Source: Dactylorhiza incarnata
Lineage: Eukaryota > Streptophyta > Magnoliopsida > Asparagales > Orchidaceae
DNA: 64,000 nucleotides
NCBI GenBank assembly: GCA_033032865.1
Contig: JAWHQI010000075.1
Span: 4,464,001 to 4,528,000 of the forward strand
Direction of reading: 5' to 3'
The translations under genes were made by a program, and so were the position numbers. Below are positions 30,597 to 42,473 of the stretch, in pieces. The notes under the pieces were generated by a model, which worked only from the letters and a program-made list of their open reading frames with translations, made no database searches and had not been told where the DNA came from. Numbering within the stretch: the first letter of the stretch is position 1; each line of letters opens with the position of its first letter.

Positions 30597-31362
30597 ACCC
30601 TGCCAGCCTCTCCAGAGATCAACCTGACCCACCGTCTATGAGAGCCCGGCAGCGGAATCAATCTAGGGCACTCCAGCGCCAAAGAACTTGCCACTTGCCA
30701 ACCTCTTCATAGATCAACCTGACCCACCGTCTATGAGATTCCGGCAGCGAAATCGATATGGGGCACTCCAGCACCAAAGAACTTGTTACTTTCCAGCCTC
30801 TCCAGAGATCAATCTGACCCACCGTCTTTGAGAGCCCGGCAGCGGAATCGATCTGGGGCAATTCAGCACCAAAGAACTTGTTACCTGCCAGCCTCTCCAG
30901 AGATCAACCTGACCCACAGTCTATGAGAGCCCGGCAGCGGAATCGATATGGGGAACTCCATCACCAAAGAACTTGTTACTTGCCAGCCTCTCCATAGATC
31001 AACCTGACCCACCGTCTATGAGAGCCCGGCAACGAAATCGATCTGGGGCACTCCGGCACTAATGAACTTGTTACTTGCCAGCCTCTCCAGAGATCCACCT
31101 GACCCACCGTCTATGAGAGCCCTGCAGCAAAATCGATATGGGGCACTCCAGTACCAAAGAACTTGTTACTTGCCATCCTCTCCAGAGATAAACCTGACCC
31201 ACCATCTATCAGAGCCCGGTAGCGGAATCGATCTGGGGCACTCCAACACCAAAGAACTTGTTACTTGCCAGCCTCTCCAGAGATCAACCTGACCCACCAT
31301 CTATGAGAGCCCAGCAGCGAAATCGATTTGGGGCACTCCAGCACCAAAGAACTTGTTGTTTG
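30597..31362 (-). repeat. 95-bp tandem array in the 3' UTR of F
   Basis: Eight units have a strict 95-bp period; the GATC anchor sits at 30617, 30712, 30807, 30902, 30997, 31092, 31187 (GATA) and 31282. Units contain CAACCTGACCCACCGTCTAT and CACTCCAGCACCAAAGAACT. The array starts about 70 bases after the integrase stop in element sense. Such 3' UTR arrays are a known Tat-group trait and a proposed source of satellites. Confidence 0.93.
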
Positions 31363-31428
31363 CTCAAAAACTACTTCAAAATCTATGTATGGAAAAGGAA
31401 ACATACAACAAGTCAGTTACAAAAATCT

Positions 31429-32562
31429 TTAAGGATAGAATCTTTTCAAATCATCCCCACTCCTGGCTCGGCCGAGAGGTACCCCTTCCACATCCTGGAG
31501 GTGGTACCCTCCTGACTTGAGCACTTCGCTTACAATGTAAGGCCCCTCCCAGTTGGGCTCAAGCTTACCTACAGCGCCCCCTCTTCCTGCCGCATCTACT
31601 TTCTTCAGGACCAAGTCCCCCCTTTCAAACTGTTTTATTCTGATGTGTTGATCAAAGTATCGGGCCATCCGCCTCTTGACTTCCTCCTACCGAACAGCAG
31701 TGAGATCTCGGAGCTCTTCTACCAGTTCCAAGGATAGCCTTTGTTCTGCATCATTTTTCACTAGCCATTCTTCATCCCCTTCGCCCGCGGTGATCACCCT
31801 GGCGGTTTTCACCTCGAACTCTATCGGGAGGACAGCCTCGGACCCGTGAGAGAGTTTGAATGGAGTCTCCCTGGTGGCGGTATTTGGAGTAGTCCTCAAG
31901 TCCCAAAGGACTGAGGGCAGCTGCTCTACCCAGTTGCCCCTGAGATTCTCCACCTTCTTCTTGTGTAGGTTGGCAATTACCTTGTTCGCTGCCTCCACCT
32001 GGCCATTACTCCTCGGGTGGTGGAACGATGAGAACCTAAGGGCTATGCCGAGTTGGGTGCAGAAACTGACAAATTCTTCGCTGGCAAATTGTGGCCCATT
32101 GTCCGTCACTATGGCCAGTGGGAGCTCGTGCCAGCAAATTATCTCACCCCACAAAAAATTTCTTACCACTTGGGATGCTACATTGGCCAGCGCTTTTACT
32201 TCTACCCACTTGGAGAAGTAATCGATCATTACCAATAGAAACTTCCTTTAGCCACTAGCTTGCGGGAAAAGGACTACCAGGTCCAAACCCCATATAGCAA
32301 AGGTGCAGGGAGCCGTGATGGTTCAGAGTCTCTGAGCTGGCAAGAGCTGGAGAGGAGCGAACAACTGACACTTTGAACATTTTCTTGTGAACTCTACTGC
32401 ATCTTTGCTCAGGGTGGGCCAAAAATAGCCTTGCCTCAACGCTCTACCTTCCAAGGTTCGGCTCCCGGAGTGACTGCCACATTCTCCCGAGTGGATTTCT
32501 TCAAGGACTCTCGGGACTTCCTCCTCTGACACACAACGGGCCAGGATCCCCGAGAGTGTTTT
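31429..32562 (-). pseudogene. Tat integrase of F, split by H
   Basis: Reading from 32562 the zinc domain has HSGECGSHSGSRTLEGRAL and CSKCQLFAP. A stop-containing gap follows, then WGLDLVV (first Asp), YFSKWVEVKAL, AIVTDNGPQFAS (second Asp), FHHPRSNGQVEAANK (Glu) and LWDLRTTPNTATRETPFKL. After a stop near 31686 the C-terminal domain (31668-31429) has RRMARYFDQHIRIKQFERGDLVLKK in two parts and ends KRFYP. It continues upstream across the H insertion at 41374. All catalytic positions are still visible. Stops make it inactive. Confidence 0.88.
32558..32562. repeat. Target site duplication of H (left)
   Basis: GTTTT precedes the 5' LTR of H and recurs at 41374-41378. Confidence 0.9.
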
Positions 32563-34741
32563 TGTAACACCCCAAAGATCGTGGTTCAGCGAGGTAGGCG
32601 GAATGGTAGTATGGCGCTCGGGATAGGCTCAAGATTCCAGATCAGATCAATGCGCACGACCATTGTCCTCTTCGCGCACGACCAGTGATCGTGCGCCAAT
32701 GATCGTGCGTAACCCGCAAAGAATTGGAGTTCTGTCTCGGCTTATGCGCACGACCATTGTCCTCTTCGCGCACGACCAGTGATCGTGCGCCAGCGATCGT
32801 GCGTTAATTCAGAAGAGAATCAAGTTCTGTCTCGGACAGTGCGCACGACCTTTTCCCTCTTCGTGCACGACCAGTGATCGTGCGCCCTGTTTATTCTGTT
32901 CCGCGATTTTGAGCGGAGAAGAAGATCGGACTGTCCAAATCTTTTGGAAATTGATCCAACGGCTAGGTTTAGTTGCGGGAGACTATTAGGGCTGATGAGA
33001 GGGGGTTAAACCTCATATTCTCTAAGCCATTCTCTCTCCAAACCCTAGAGAAAGAAGGAGGAGCCAAGGAAGAAGAAGGGAGATTTCGCCATTGATGGAG
33101 CTCCGGAGCTCCGATTCGCGAGCCGTTTCCAGATTTGGAGAGTGCAGCCCGGTGCGGTCGTTTCTCTCCGTGTAGAATCTCGGATCTATGGCGAAAAAGA
33201 ACGCTCCTAGTGTAACGATTTCTTCTCCCATTGTTTGGACTTGTCTTTTGTCCTCTCCTTCATTTCTCTATGCTTGCATGAGGAATCCCTTTCACCAAAT
33301 GGGTGAAGTGTAGGATTTCCTCAAGTTCTTCGGAACTCCGGGTCGATTGTGTCCGTCCCCGGCATATTGCATGTAGAAAATCCGGTAGTCGTGCGGATTT
33401 AGGCATTGTGTGTGAAGCCTATTCGTGGCCGTGAGCCCGAATCGGTGATGCTTGATTTGCGATGTTGCATTTAGGTTAAGCCTAGAATACGTGCCGGAGA
33501 ATGACTCTGTGATATAAGCGATAGTATTGCGGGATTTAAGCGTAGGCATCTTGTGAAGATCCTAACGGAAGCCCCATGCTTTGCGAGTGGTTGAATGCAA
33601 ACCTTCACCACTAGAATTGTTGAGGAGTGGTCTTGTACCTCCTGTTTGGTTACGTATAAAGCCCTAACGATCCCTCATGCCCTCCGGCCGAAAGGCGGAG
33701 TCGGGTCTTGAGTCGTTACAAAGTAAACTTTTAATGCTTGGGTGTTGTAACTTATGTTTTGTGTAGCACTAGCGAGTGTTAAACCCTTACGGGCCGAGGT
33801 GATGTCATACCCGCATCGTGTGTTCAATCGATGACAAGAGCACGTGAATTGGCTGAACTGAACCCGTTTCCAGGTGTGGCGGTAGGGGGATTTATCTCTT
33901 GTAAACCCGAACGACCTTGGGAGAGGTTGGGAAGGGCGTCTTACCTAGACCGACCAAAAGCTCTTTTCTATCTAGAGTTTCCAGACTCATGATGGTGTTG
34001 GTGCTCGGGAAGAAGTACCTTTGGTGCATGCCTTGTGAGCATGGAGTGTGCGGTTGTGTGTACCCACGTTTGTGATGAATTGATGTTGTTAGCCTCATGC
34101 GGTTGTGTAGGCGGTTGTGGGAACCTTCGGGTGAACCCAACCAACATCATGTGCATACCTAGGTTCCTTTCTTTTGATGCTCAACCTAGAAGATTGATTG
34201 TGCTTGAAACCTCACCTTGTGTAGTTGCACATTCTTTATATTAGTACTTGTGCTAGTATGGCTTGCTTGCAGGGTAGAATCTCCGCCACCCCGGGAAAGG
34301 GGTGGGGTCGTTATAATTTGGTCAGCTTTGCTGACCGTTACCTTGTTTGCCACCGCTTGGTGGAATGTTCTTATGCAGGTGCAGGTGAGCCTAGCGGAAA
34401 ATAGCGGGCGGTGGCCCTTATGCTGAGTTGGCCCTCGAAGGCCAGCCTCTTTTCTGTTTTCCTGGTATTGCCGGCCTGCGTGCCGATGTATGTTTGGAGT
34501 TTTTATCACATTTGGTAAATATAAGGCCTTAAGGCCGTAACTCTATATTTTGGTTTCATTCCAATGATAGTGGACAGTTCTAATTGAAATGGTTTAATTA
34601 ATGCTTCCGCTTACGTTTTGTACTCTCGTTAGTTGTTACTTTTCTGGTTATCACCTTTTAACTCCTATCTAGTGTGGTTTGTATGGCGTGGGGTCCCGGC
34701 CGGACCTGCTGTTATACTCTTCGTACTGGCAGGGTGTTACA
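32563..34741 (+). repeat. 5' LTR of element H
   Basis: This 2179-bp LTR runs TGTAACACCC ... GGGTGTTACA. U3 holds the GCGCACGA/TCGTGCGC array. From about 33290 onward it strongly resembles the LTR of J, while U3 does not. The main difference from the 3' LTR is one fewer CAGCGATCGTGCGC unit (near 32884). Confidence 0.93.
32655..32885 (+). repeat. U3 dyad array of H (GCGCACGA / TCGTGCGC)
   Basis: Three longer units of about 90-105 bp each contain GCGCACGACC, CTCTTCGCGCACGACCAGTG and GATCGTGCGCC, giving inverted pairs with short loops. The partner array is at 39272-39520. Confidence 0.9.
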
Positions 34742-34755
34742 ATTTGGTATCGGAC
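34742..34755 (+). other. Primer binding site of element H
   Basis: ATTTGGTATCGGAC directly follows the LTR. It is close to the initiator-Met pattern TGGTATCAGAGC and identical to the site in J. Confidence 0.8.
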
Positions 34756-34965
34756 TTAAGGTGTCGATCCGTAGTTTAGCGAATTCGGGACGAATTCCTT
34801 TTAAGGGGTGGTGTGCACGGGATGTGCATTCACCTAAAATGACAAAAACTAATAAGAATGTCCACTTAGGAATGGAAAAACATACTTGTTTGCGGAACCT
34901 GAGCGTTCCATGATTGTTGTTTTGCTATGCTTTCAGTCACTAAATTGTCTCTTACACGATTATAG

Positions 34966-36135
34966 GTGACTAGGAGTGGTGCGGGGCCGTCTCAACCCCG
35001 TAGCACTGCTGAAAGTAGTGGGTCGTCTGAGGTGACAGCGACCACTCCTTTGGCTGAGATGATCAAGTTAGTCGCTGAAGCGGTCTTCGCGATGATCAAC
35101 ACTCAGTCTGGGCAGCTTGCACAGCCTACTACTCCGACTCTGGATGTGGCCCCTGTAACTGTTGCTGTAGTGGAACCTGCGGTAGAACTGAGGGTGGAAC
35201 GTTGAGTTGCGCAGGTAGTAGTGGGGCGAGCGCGTGACCAGCAATTAAAGTACTTTCTGATCCTCAACCCTCCATCCTTCGAGGGGACGGAATCCCCTGG
35301 GAGAGCTGCTGAGTGGTTGTCAGAAATAAAGAGGACTTTAATGTCAATGCTTATAAGCAAAGATATGTTGGTAACCTTAACCTCCTTCCTACTTATAAGA
35401 GAAGCAAGACTTTGGTGGGAAGGGGAGTTGTTGCACAAGTTTGGTGGGAGACAACTTTCTGAAATCTCTTGGGAAAGCTTCCATGAGTCATTCCTTCTAA
35501 AGTTTCTACCCCTAACTGAGATTCCTGAACTACAAGATCAGTGTTCACACCTAGAGCAGGGAGAACACTCAGTGGATGAGTACCTGATTGAGTTCATCAG
35601 TCGGAATCGTTATGAGAGGTCTATGTGGGAAGATGAGGAAACCAAGGTCAACGAGTTCTACAATGGTCTGCGAGATGACCTAAGACTAATGCTTGTGGGT
35701 CCAAAGTTACTCGGCTTCAACGTCTTAGTGAAAACAGCTAAATCTCTGGAAATGGATAAGAAGAGTATGCCGTGCGCGAAAGACTTCAATGAGTTTCATG
35801 CGTCGGTCTCTCAGTCCAAGTCTGAGTTCAGAAGAAACAAGAGAAAGTTTAACTCTGTGGAAGCTAAGACTGCACGGTGTTCCTTAATTTGTTTCACTTG
35901 TGGAAAGGTGGGACACAAAGCCGCGGTGTGTCGAAGTGGTCCCCTAAAAGCAAAAAGCGGAGAAGTGGACTATGCTCGTGCGATGGGTTCAGCTCCTATG
36001 GAGAAAGGCAAAGCGGTGGAGTCTTCGATTCCCCAATATTCTCTAACCCAGCCGAGAGTCTACTCTTATGGCCAGCAAGAGGTCATTCAGCAATGCGATG
36101 TTGCCACAGGTATGGATGATCATATCCAAATATGA
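34966..36135 (+). pseudogene. Gag of element H
   Basis: The frame opens at 34966 with GTG in place of the expected ATG (V-TRSGAGPSQPRS), runs to a TGA at 35203-35205 and stays in the same frame to 36135. The gag core has KYFLILNPPSFEGTE, RAAEWLSEI, ARLWWEGEL, SWESFHESFLLKFLP, LEQGEHSVDEYLIEFISR and FYNGLRDDLRLML. A CCHC knuckle CFTCGKVGHKAAVC (about 35890) has perfect spacing. It is about 390 codons in all. RNA packaging is the expected role. The premature stop and lost start disable it. J has the same protein in a more broken state. Confidence 0.88.
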
Positions 36136-36482
36136 TTTATACCCCGTGTGCGGTTAACGATAAAATTATGTCCACTGTATCTGTTGACAACAAAATTTTA
36201 TGCCTTGTATTTGTGTGCAATTAGGCCTTGTCCTAATTATCGACTATTCGACGAGAGCTCTGTTGGTGGGGGAGCATCGCTCTCCTATTTGTCTAAGGAC
36301 TTCGTGTTATGAATCGAATTGTCATTTACCTTAGTCAAGGATAGATTGGAGGTAATGCTGCCTAATAGATCTCGAGTGAGCGCGAATAGGAGAAGCCGTG
36401 AAAAGGCGCGAAGATGTTCTTCACCTTGTTGAAGGATTCGGGGCCTAAGACCAGTTTTGTGTTGTCCTAGTAGTAGCGGACC
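36136..36482 (+). pseudogene. Protease remnant and deletion junction of H
   Basis: Only a fragment of the retropepsin remains: a LFD block, six extra residues, then GASLSYLSKDFV (about 36241-36310), with stops around it. The rest of protease and the RT N-terminus are missing. The same shortened arrangement, base for base recognisable, occurs in J (56285-55940), so the loss happened before both insertions. Confidence 0.75.
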
Positions 36483-39168
36483 AAGCTGACCGAGAGGAAC
36501 TGTTATCCGATTCCGAGAATCGACGATTTACTTGACCAACAGGTTGGGTCGACGGTATACTCTATGCTTGACTTAAGGTCCGGCTACTATCAGCTTAGTA
36601 GTAGGGAATGTGATATTCCAAAGTCAGCGTTCAGTACCCGCTTTGGGCACTATGAGTTCACGGTGATGCCGTTCGGTCTGTCTAATGCACCGTCGGTATT
36701 CATGGACTTTTTGATTAAGACATTCCATGAGTATTTGAATCAATTTGTGATCGTCTTCATCGACGACATTTTGGTATACTCTCAATCGGAAGAGGAGCGT
36801 GTAGGGCATCTGCACGCAGTTCTGAGCACCTTGAGGAAGAGTCAGCTATATGCCAAGTTCTCCAAGTGCGAGTTTTGGCTACCGTCAGTAGCATTCCTTG
36901 GTCACGTCGTTAGTGGAGATGGAATTGCTGTTGGTCCATCGAAGATAGAAGCGATCCGAGCCTGGCCTTTGTTGAAAAACGTAGCGGAAGTCCGAAGTTT
37001 CTTAGGACTTGCCGGCTATTATAGGCGCTTTGTGGAAAACTTCTTGAGGATTGCACTTCCTCTCACTAAATTGACTAGGAAAGTTTATAAGTTCGTTTGG
37101 TCGCCCGAGTGCGCACGAGCTTTTGAAGAGCTGAAGAGCCGTCTGACCACGGCGCCCATTCTATGCTCGCCATGTGGTACAGAAGGCTACGAAATTTATA
37201 GCGACGCCTCAGGGAGTGGTATGGGTTGTGTCCTAGTGCAGTTCGGTAAGGTAATTGCCCACGGCTCCTGGCAGTTGAAGGTTCGCGAGAGGAATTACCC
37301 GGTCCATGATTTGGAGCTAGCGGCCGTGGTATTCGCTCTTAAGCTTTGGAGGCATTATTTGTATGGCGTGAAGATCGACATCTTTACCGACCACAAGAGC
37401 CTCAAGTACTTGCTAGATCAAAGGGAGTTGAATATGCGACAGAGGAGGTGGTTGGAGTTCCTTAGGGACTACACCTTCGACATCAAATATACTCCTGGAA
37501 AGGGAAATGTAGTTGCGGACGCGTTGAGTCGTCGGGCTCTCGCTCAAGCAAATTGGATTTTGATGCATGATGAGCGTCTAATCCGTGAGCTGGAAGAAAT
37601 GGAGATCATTTGCGTTGATCGAAGAGCGTCTACTTCAGCATGCTTGAACTGGACGGAGGTTCAATACCACCTTGCCGACCGAGTTCGACAGGCGTTGGAG
37701 CTGGATGAGAGCATGAAACGCTACAAAGCAGAAACCGTTGACGGGTTAAACGCTGATTTCTCTTTCGAAGATGGCCTTATGTGGAAGAATGACAGATTGT
37801 GCGTCCCAAACGTTGGTACTCTACGGGCGGAGTTGATGTACGAGGCTCATCATACCAAGTACTCTATCCACCCGGGGAGCACGAAAATGTTCATGGACAT
37901 GAAGAAACTTTTCTGGTGGCCGGGTATGAAGAAGGACATTGCCCTCTGCGTGGCCAAGTGCAACACCTGCGCGTTGGTGAAGGTGGGATGTCAACGTCCC
38001 GGTGGATTTTTGAAGTCCTTGCCGATTCCAGAATGGAAGTTTGACGATATTTCGATGGATTTCGTGCACGGATTGCCGAGATCGCAGCATGGAAATGACA
38101 CCATCTGGGTGATCATGGACGGACTGACAAAGGGATCGCATTTCATTCCGAACTGGAAGGATGATTCTGTAGAAAAGCTAACGAAGCTCTGTGTCGATAG
38201 TATTGTGCGGCTGCACGGTGTCCCTCGTAGCATCGTCAGCGATCGTGACGGGCGTTTCACATCGAAAGATTGGAGGCTTATCCATGGACTGTTGGGCACT
38301 AAATTGAAACTTAGCACGGCCTTCCACCCGCAAACGGATGGACAGACCGAGAGGACCAACAGGACTAATGGAGGATATGCTCCGAATGTGCGCTCTAGAT
38401 TTTGGAAAGAAGTGGGAAGATCATCTCTATATGATCGAATTCGCCTACAATAATAGCTACCAAGCCGGTATAAAGATGGCTCCTTTCGAGACCCTCTATG
38501 GTAAGAAGTGTCGTACGCCGTTGTCTTGGGCAGAAACGGGCGATACTAAGCTTTTAAAGCGAAAGGATGTTGAGGAAGCAACTTCGACGATCTGAGCTAT
38601 TCGAAAAAGGCTATTGATTGCCCAGGATAGGCAAGCAAAATATTACAACGCCAAGCTTAGGAACCTAGAGTTCGCCGTCGGTGACCGGGTTTACTTGAAG
38701 ATCAAACCGTTCAAAGGGGTATCAAGGATCCGACGCTTGAAAAAGCTCAGTCCAAGGTACTTAGGATCGTTTGAGTTTGTCGAACGTATTGGTGATGCGG
38801 CTTATCGGCTTGCACTATCTGCAGAGCTGAGCGGTCTGCACGGCGTGTTTCACATTTCAGTTCTGAGGAAGGCAGTGCAAGAGCCTACTCATATCGTGGC
38901 GGTTGGCAAAGTGTCGGTTGATAGTGGGTTGTCGACGAAAGTCAAACCCTTACGCATCGAGGATAGCGAGGTAAAGCAGTTGAGGAACAAGTCCATTCGG
39001 ATGGTAAAGGTCCGGTGGGATAATTGCGGCCGAGAGGAGCTAACTTGGGAGAGAGAGCAAGCGATGCTTGCGGAGTACCCCGAGCTATTTCTCTCAGGAA
39101 AATTTTCTTTAAAAACTGTAAATTCCTGCTGTTACTGTTTTCGAAATTTCGGGACGAAATTCTTGTAA
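36483..39168 (+). pseudogene. Pol of element H (RT, RNase H, integrase, chromodomain-like tail)
   Basis: RT begins in frame at about 36483 ([19 protein letters not shown]) and has [25 protein letters not shown] and the catalytic FIDDILVYS. RNase H follows with [41 protein letters not shown] and ADALSRR. Integrase has an HHCC zinc domain ([11 protein letters not shown] ... CNTCALV), then [23 protein letters not shown] and [15 protein letters not shown]. Here a frameshift (about 38340-38370) moves the reading to 38338-38595 ([19 protein letters not shown]), with a TGA at 38593-38595. The C-terminal part (38614-39168) has the GDRVYLKIKPFKG block and ends in a chromodomain-like tail (VKVRWDNCGREELTWERE). 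All catalytic residues are present. Confidence 0.9.
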
Positions 39169-39180
39169 GGGGGGTGGAGT
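39166..39180 (+). other. Polypurine tract of element H
   Basis: GTAAGGGGGGTGGAGT directly precedes the 3' LTR start TGTAACACCC. Confidence 0.85.
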
Positions 39181-41373
39181 TGTAACACCCCAAAGATCGT
39201 GGATCAGCGAGGTAGGCGGAATGGTAGTATGGCGCTCGGGATAGGCTCAAGATTCCAGATCAGATCAATGCGCACGACCATTGTCCTCTTCGCGCACGAC
39301 CAGTGATCGTGCGCCAATGATCGTGCGTAACCCGCAAAGAATCGGAGTTCTGTCTCGGCTTATGCGCACGACCATTGTCCTCTTCGCGCACGACCAGTGA
39401 TCGTGCGCCAGCGATCGTGCGTTAATTCAGAAGAGAATCGAGTTCTGTCTCGGACAGTGCGCACGACCTTTTCCCTCTTCGCGCACGACCAGTGATCGTG
39501 CGCCAGCGATCGTGCGCCCTGTTTATTCTGTTCCGCGATTTTGAGCGGAGAAGAAGATCGGACCGTCCAAATCTTTTGGAAATTGATCCAACGGCTAGGT
39601 TTAGTTGCGGGAGACTATTAGGGCTGATGAGAGGGGGTTAAACCTCATATTCTCTAAGCCATTCTCTCTCCAAACCCTAGAGAAAGAAGGAGGAGCCAAG
39701 GAAGAAGAAGGGAGATTCCGCCATTAACGGAGCTCCGGAGCTCCGATTCGCGAGCCGTTTCCAGATTTGGAGAGTGCAGCCCGGTGCGGTCGTTTCTCTC
39801 CGTGTAGAATCTCGGATCTATGGCGAAAAAGAACGCTCCTAGGGTAACGATTTCTTCTCCCGTTGTTTGGACTTGTCTTTTGTCCTCTCCTTCATTTCTC
39901 TATGCTTGCATGAGGAATCCCTTTCACCAAATGGGTGAAGTGTAGGATTTCCTCAAGTTCCTCGGAACTCCGGGTCGATTGTGTCCATCCCCAGCATATT
40001 GCATGTAGAAAATCCGGTAGTCGTGCGGATTTAGGCATTGTGTGTGAAGCCTATTCGTGGCCGTGAGCCCGAATCGGTGATGCTTGATTTGCGACGTTGC
40101 ATTTAGGTTAAGCCTAGAATGCGTGCCGGAGAATGACTCTGTGATATAAGCGATAGTATTGCGGGATTTAAGCGTAGGCATCTTGTGAAGATCCTAACGG
40201 AAGCCCCATGCTTTGCGAGTGGTTGAATGCAAACCTTCACCACTAGAATTGTTGAGGAGTGGTCTTGTACCTCCTGTTTGGTTACGTATAAAGCCCTAAC
40301 GATCCCTCATGCCCTCCGGCCGAAAGGCGGAGTCGGGTCTTGAGTCGTTACAAAGTAAACTTTTAATGCTTGGGTGTTGTAAATTATGTTTTGTGTAGCA
40401 CTAGCGAGTGCTAAACCCTTACGGGCCGAGGTGATGTCATACCCGCATCGTGTGTTCAATCGATGACAAGAGCACGGGAATTGGCTGAACTGAACCCGTT
40501 TCCAGGCGTGGCGGTAGGGGGATTTATCTCTTGTAAACCCGAACGACCTTGGGAGAGGTTGGGAAGGGCGTCTTGCCTAGACCGACCAAAAGCTCTTTTC
40601 TATCTAGAGTTTCCGGACTCATGATGGTGTTGGTGCTCGGGAAGAAGTACCTTTGGTGCATGCCTTGTGAGCATGGAGCGTGCGGTTGTGTGTACCCACG
40701 TTTGTGATGAATTGATGTTGTTAGCCTCATGTGGTTGTTTAGGCGGTTGTGGGAACCTTCGGGTGAACCCAACCAACATCATGTGCATACCTAGGTTCCT
40801 TTCTTTTGATGCTCAACCTAGAAGATTGATTGTGCTTGAAACCTCACCTTGTGTAGTTGCACTTTCTTTATATTAGTACTTGTGCTAGTATGGCTTGCTT
40901 GCAGGGTAGAATCTCCGCCACCCCGGGAAAGGGGTGGGGTCGTTATAATTTGGTCAGCTTTGCTGACCGTTACCTTGTTTGCCACCGCTTGGTGGAATGT
41001 TCTTATGCAGGTGCAGGTGAGCCTAGTGGAAAATAGCGGGCGGTGGCCCTTATGCTGAGTTGGCCCTCGAAGGCCAGCCTCTTTTCTGTTTTCCTGGTAT
41101 TGCCGGCCTGCGTGCCGATGTATGTTTGGAGTTTTTAGCACATTTGGTAAATATAAGGTCTTAAGGCCGTAACTCTATATTTTGGTTTCATTCCTATGAT
41201 AGTGGACAGTTCTAATTGAAATGGTTTAATTAATGCTTCCGCTTACGTTTTGTACTCTCGTTAGTTGTTACTTTTCTGGTTATCACCTTTTAACTCCTAG
41301 CTAGTGTGGTTTGTATGGCGTGGGGTCCCGGCCGGACCTGCTGTTATACTCTTCGTACTGGCAGGGTGTTACA
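39181..41373 (+). repeat. 3' LTR of element H
   Basis: This 2193-bp LTR is nearly identical to 32563-34741. It has one more TCGTGCGC unit near 39500. It is followed by TSD GTTTT. Confidence 0.93.
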
Positions 41374-41378
41374 GTTTT
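41374..41378. repeat. Target site duplication of H (right)
   Basis: GTTTT is identical to 32558-32562. Confidence 0.9.
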
Positions 41379-42473
41379 CCTGTATAGTCCTCCTGCATGC
41401 AAGGAATAATAAGATGACTTGTACCTGAAGTGTCGTTTATCCACGTCCCCTTCGGGGAACTTTCCCGATGTCAGGAAGGCGATGAAGGGATCCATCCATG
41501 ATGCTCGCTGATCCACCTCCATTAGCTCTCCTTCATCGATAGAAGGCCGGAAGAGTTCCGATACTGTCCCCCCAGCTCGAGGGCCAAACATGGCTAGGAG
41601 GTCCACCAGGGCGCTCTCCTCCCTTGGCACATGCTTGATGGAGAAAGTGCGAAATTGACCAATGACCCCCTTGACCTTCTCCAGGTAGCGTTGGAGGGTC
41701 GGCTCCTTTGCTTCAAATTCCCCCCTGACTTGGCATGCTACCACCATGGAGTCCGTTGAGACCTCCACATCTTGTACTCCCAGCTCTCGGGCCAGCCGTA
41801 GGCCCGCTATCACTGCCTCGTACTCGGCCTGGTTGTTAGTAATTGGAAAATGAATACTTAAGGCTTGCTCGATCTTAGTCCCTTGGGGGCTTATCAGGAT
41901 GATTCCTCCTCCATAGGAGTGTTTCCCTGATGCACCATCCACCAGCATCTTCCATGCCACCGGGGGAGGTGATTCATGCTCCCCCACTTCGGTTGCGTAG
42001 TCCGCCATGAATTCTGCCACCGCTTGCGCCTTGATCGACATCCTAGGCACATATGCGTTGTCGAACTCACTCAGCTCCATGAACCATTTTGCTAGCCTCC
42101 CATAGTGCTCCACCCCTTCCATGACTTTGCAAAGCGGGTGGTCGGTCACCACTTTGTTCGAGTGTGCTTGGAAGTAAGGTCGGAGCTTCCGGGCCGATAC
42201 TACCAATGCGTAGGCCAACTTTTCTAAAATGGGGTATCAGAGCTTCGACTTCCTCAACACTCGGCTGACGTAGAAGATTGGAAACTGCCTTCTCCCTTCT
42301 TCCCGGACCAATACCGAACTTACTGCCTCAGAATCTACCCCCAAGTACAGGGATAGATCCTCTCCTTGCCTTGGCCCCTGGAGTAGAGGAGTCTGAGTGA
42401 GTTGCTCTTTCAAAGCTTGGAAAGCTTCCTCACACTCTGAGGTCCATTCGAATTTTTTATTTCCCCTTAGCAC
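41379..42473 (-). pseudogene. Tat RNase H and archaeal-type RNase H of F
   Basis: Frame 42473-42237 has FEWTSECEEAFQALKEQL and LYLGVDSEAVSSVLVREE, the gypsy RNase H start. After a stop and shift, frame 42218-41379 continues with SARKLRPYFQAHSNKVVTDH, LAKWFMELSEFD and AQAVAEFMADY. It then has a separate RNase H of archaeal type: MLVDGASGKHSYGGGIIL (Asp), ITNNQAEYEAVIAGLRLA (Glu) and VEVSTDSMVVACQVRGEF (Asp). A second RNase H between RT/RH and integrase is diagnostic for the plant Tat lineage. The 3' end joins integrase across H. Confidence 0.9.

Larger units (their letters stand above)
32563..41373 (+). mobile_element. Element H: chromovirus-type Ty3/gypsy retrotransposon
   Basis: This is a complete 8.8-kb plus-strand insertion into the pol of F. 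The LTRs are 32563-34741 and 39181-41373, with TSD GTTTT. Gag, a protease remnant, RT, RNase H, integrase and a chromodomain-like tail are in the order of Ty3/gypsy chromoviruses. The long LTR and the GACGAAATTCTTGTAAGGGGGG end are most like the Tekay/Del clade. The LTRs are nearly identical, so H is among the youngest insertions here. One stop in gag, one frameshift and one stop in pol, and a missing protease-RT segment make it defective. Confidence 0.92.

Noticed and set aside
33022..33231. Small minus-strand frame in H LTR
   Set aside because: It lies within the LTR, is duplicated in neither coding context nor J as a conserved protein, and overlaps the transcribed leader. There is no domain.
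33680..33725. Possible tRNA-like or stem-loop RNA (CCTCCGGCCGAAAGGCGGAGTC region)
   Set aside because: A small hairpin is visible, but no cloverleaf, anticodon loop or T-loop consensus. It is present in both LTRs of H as ordinary LTR sequence.
34186..34509. 107-codon minus-strand frame, repeated at 40818-41141
   Set aside because: It is identical in both H LTRs simply because they are LTR copies; there is no protein similarity that I recognise and no promoter. Related J LTR frames (57965-58279) do not preserve it in full.
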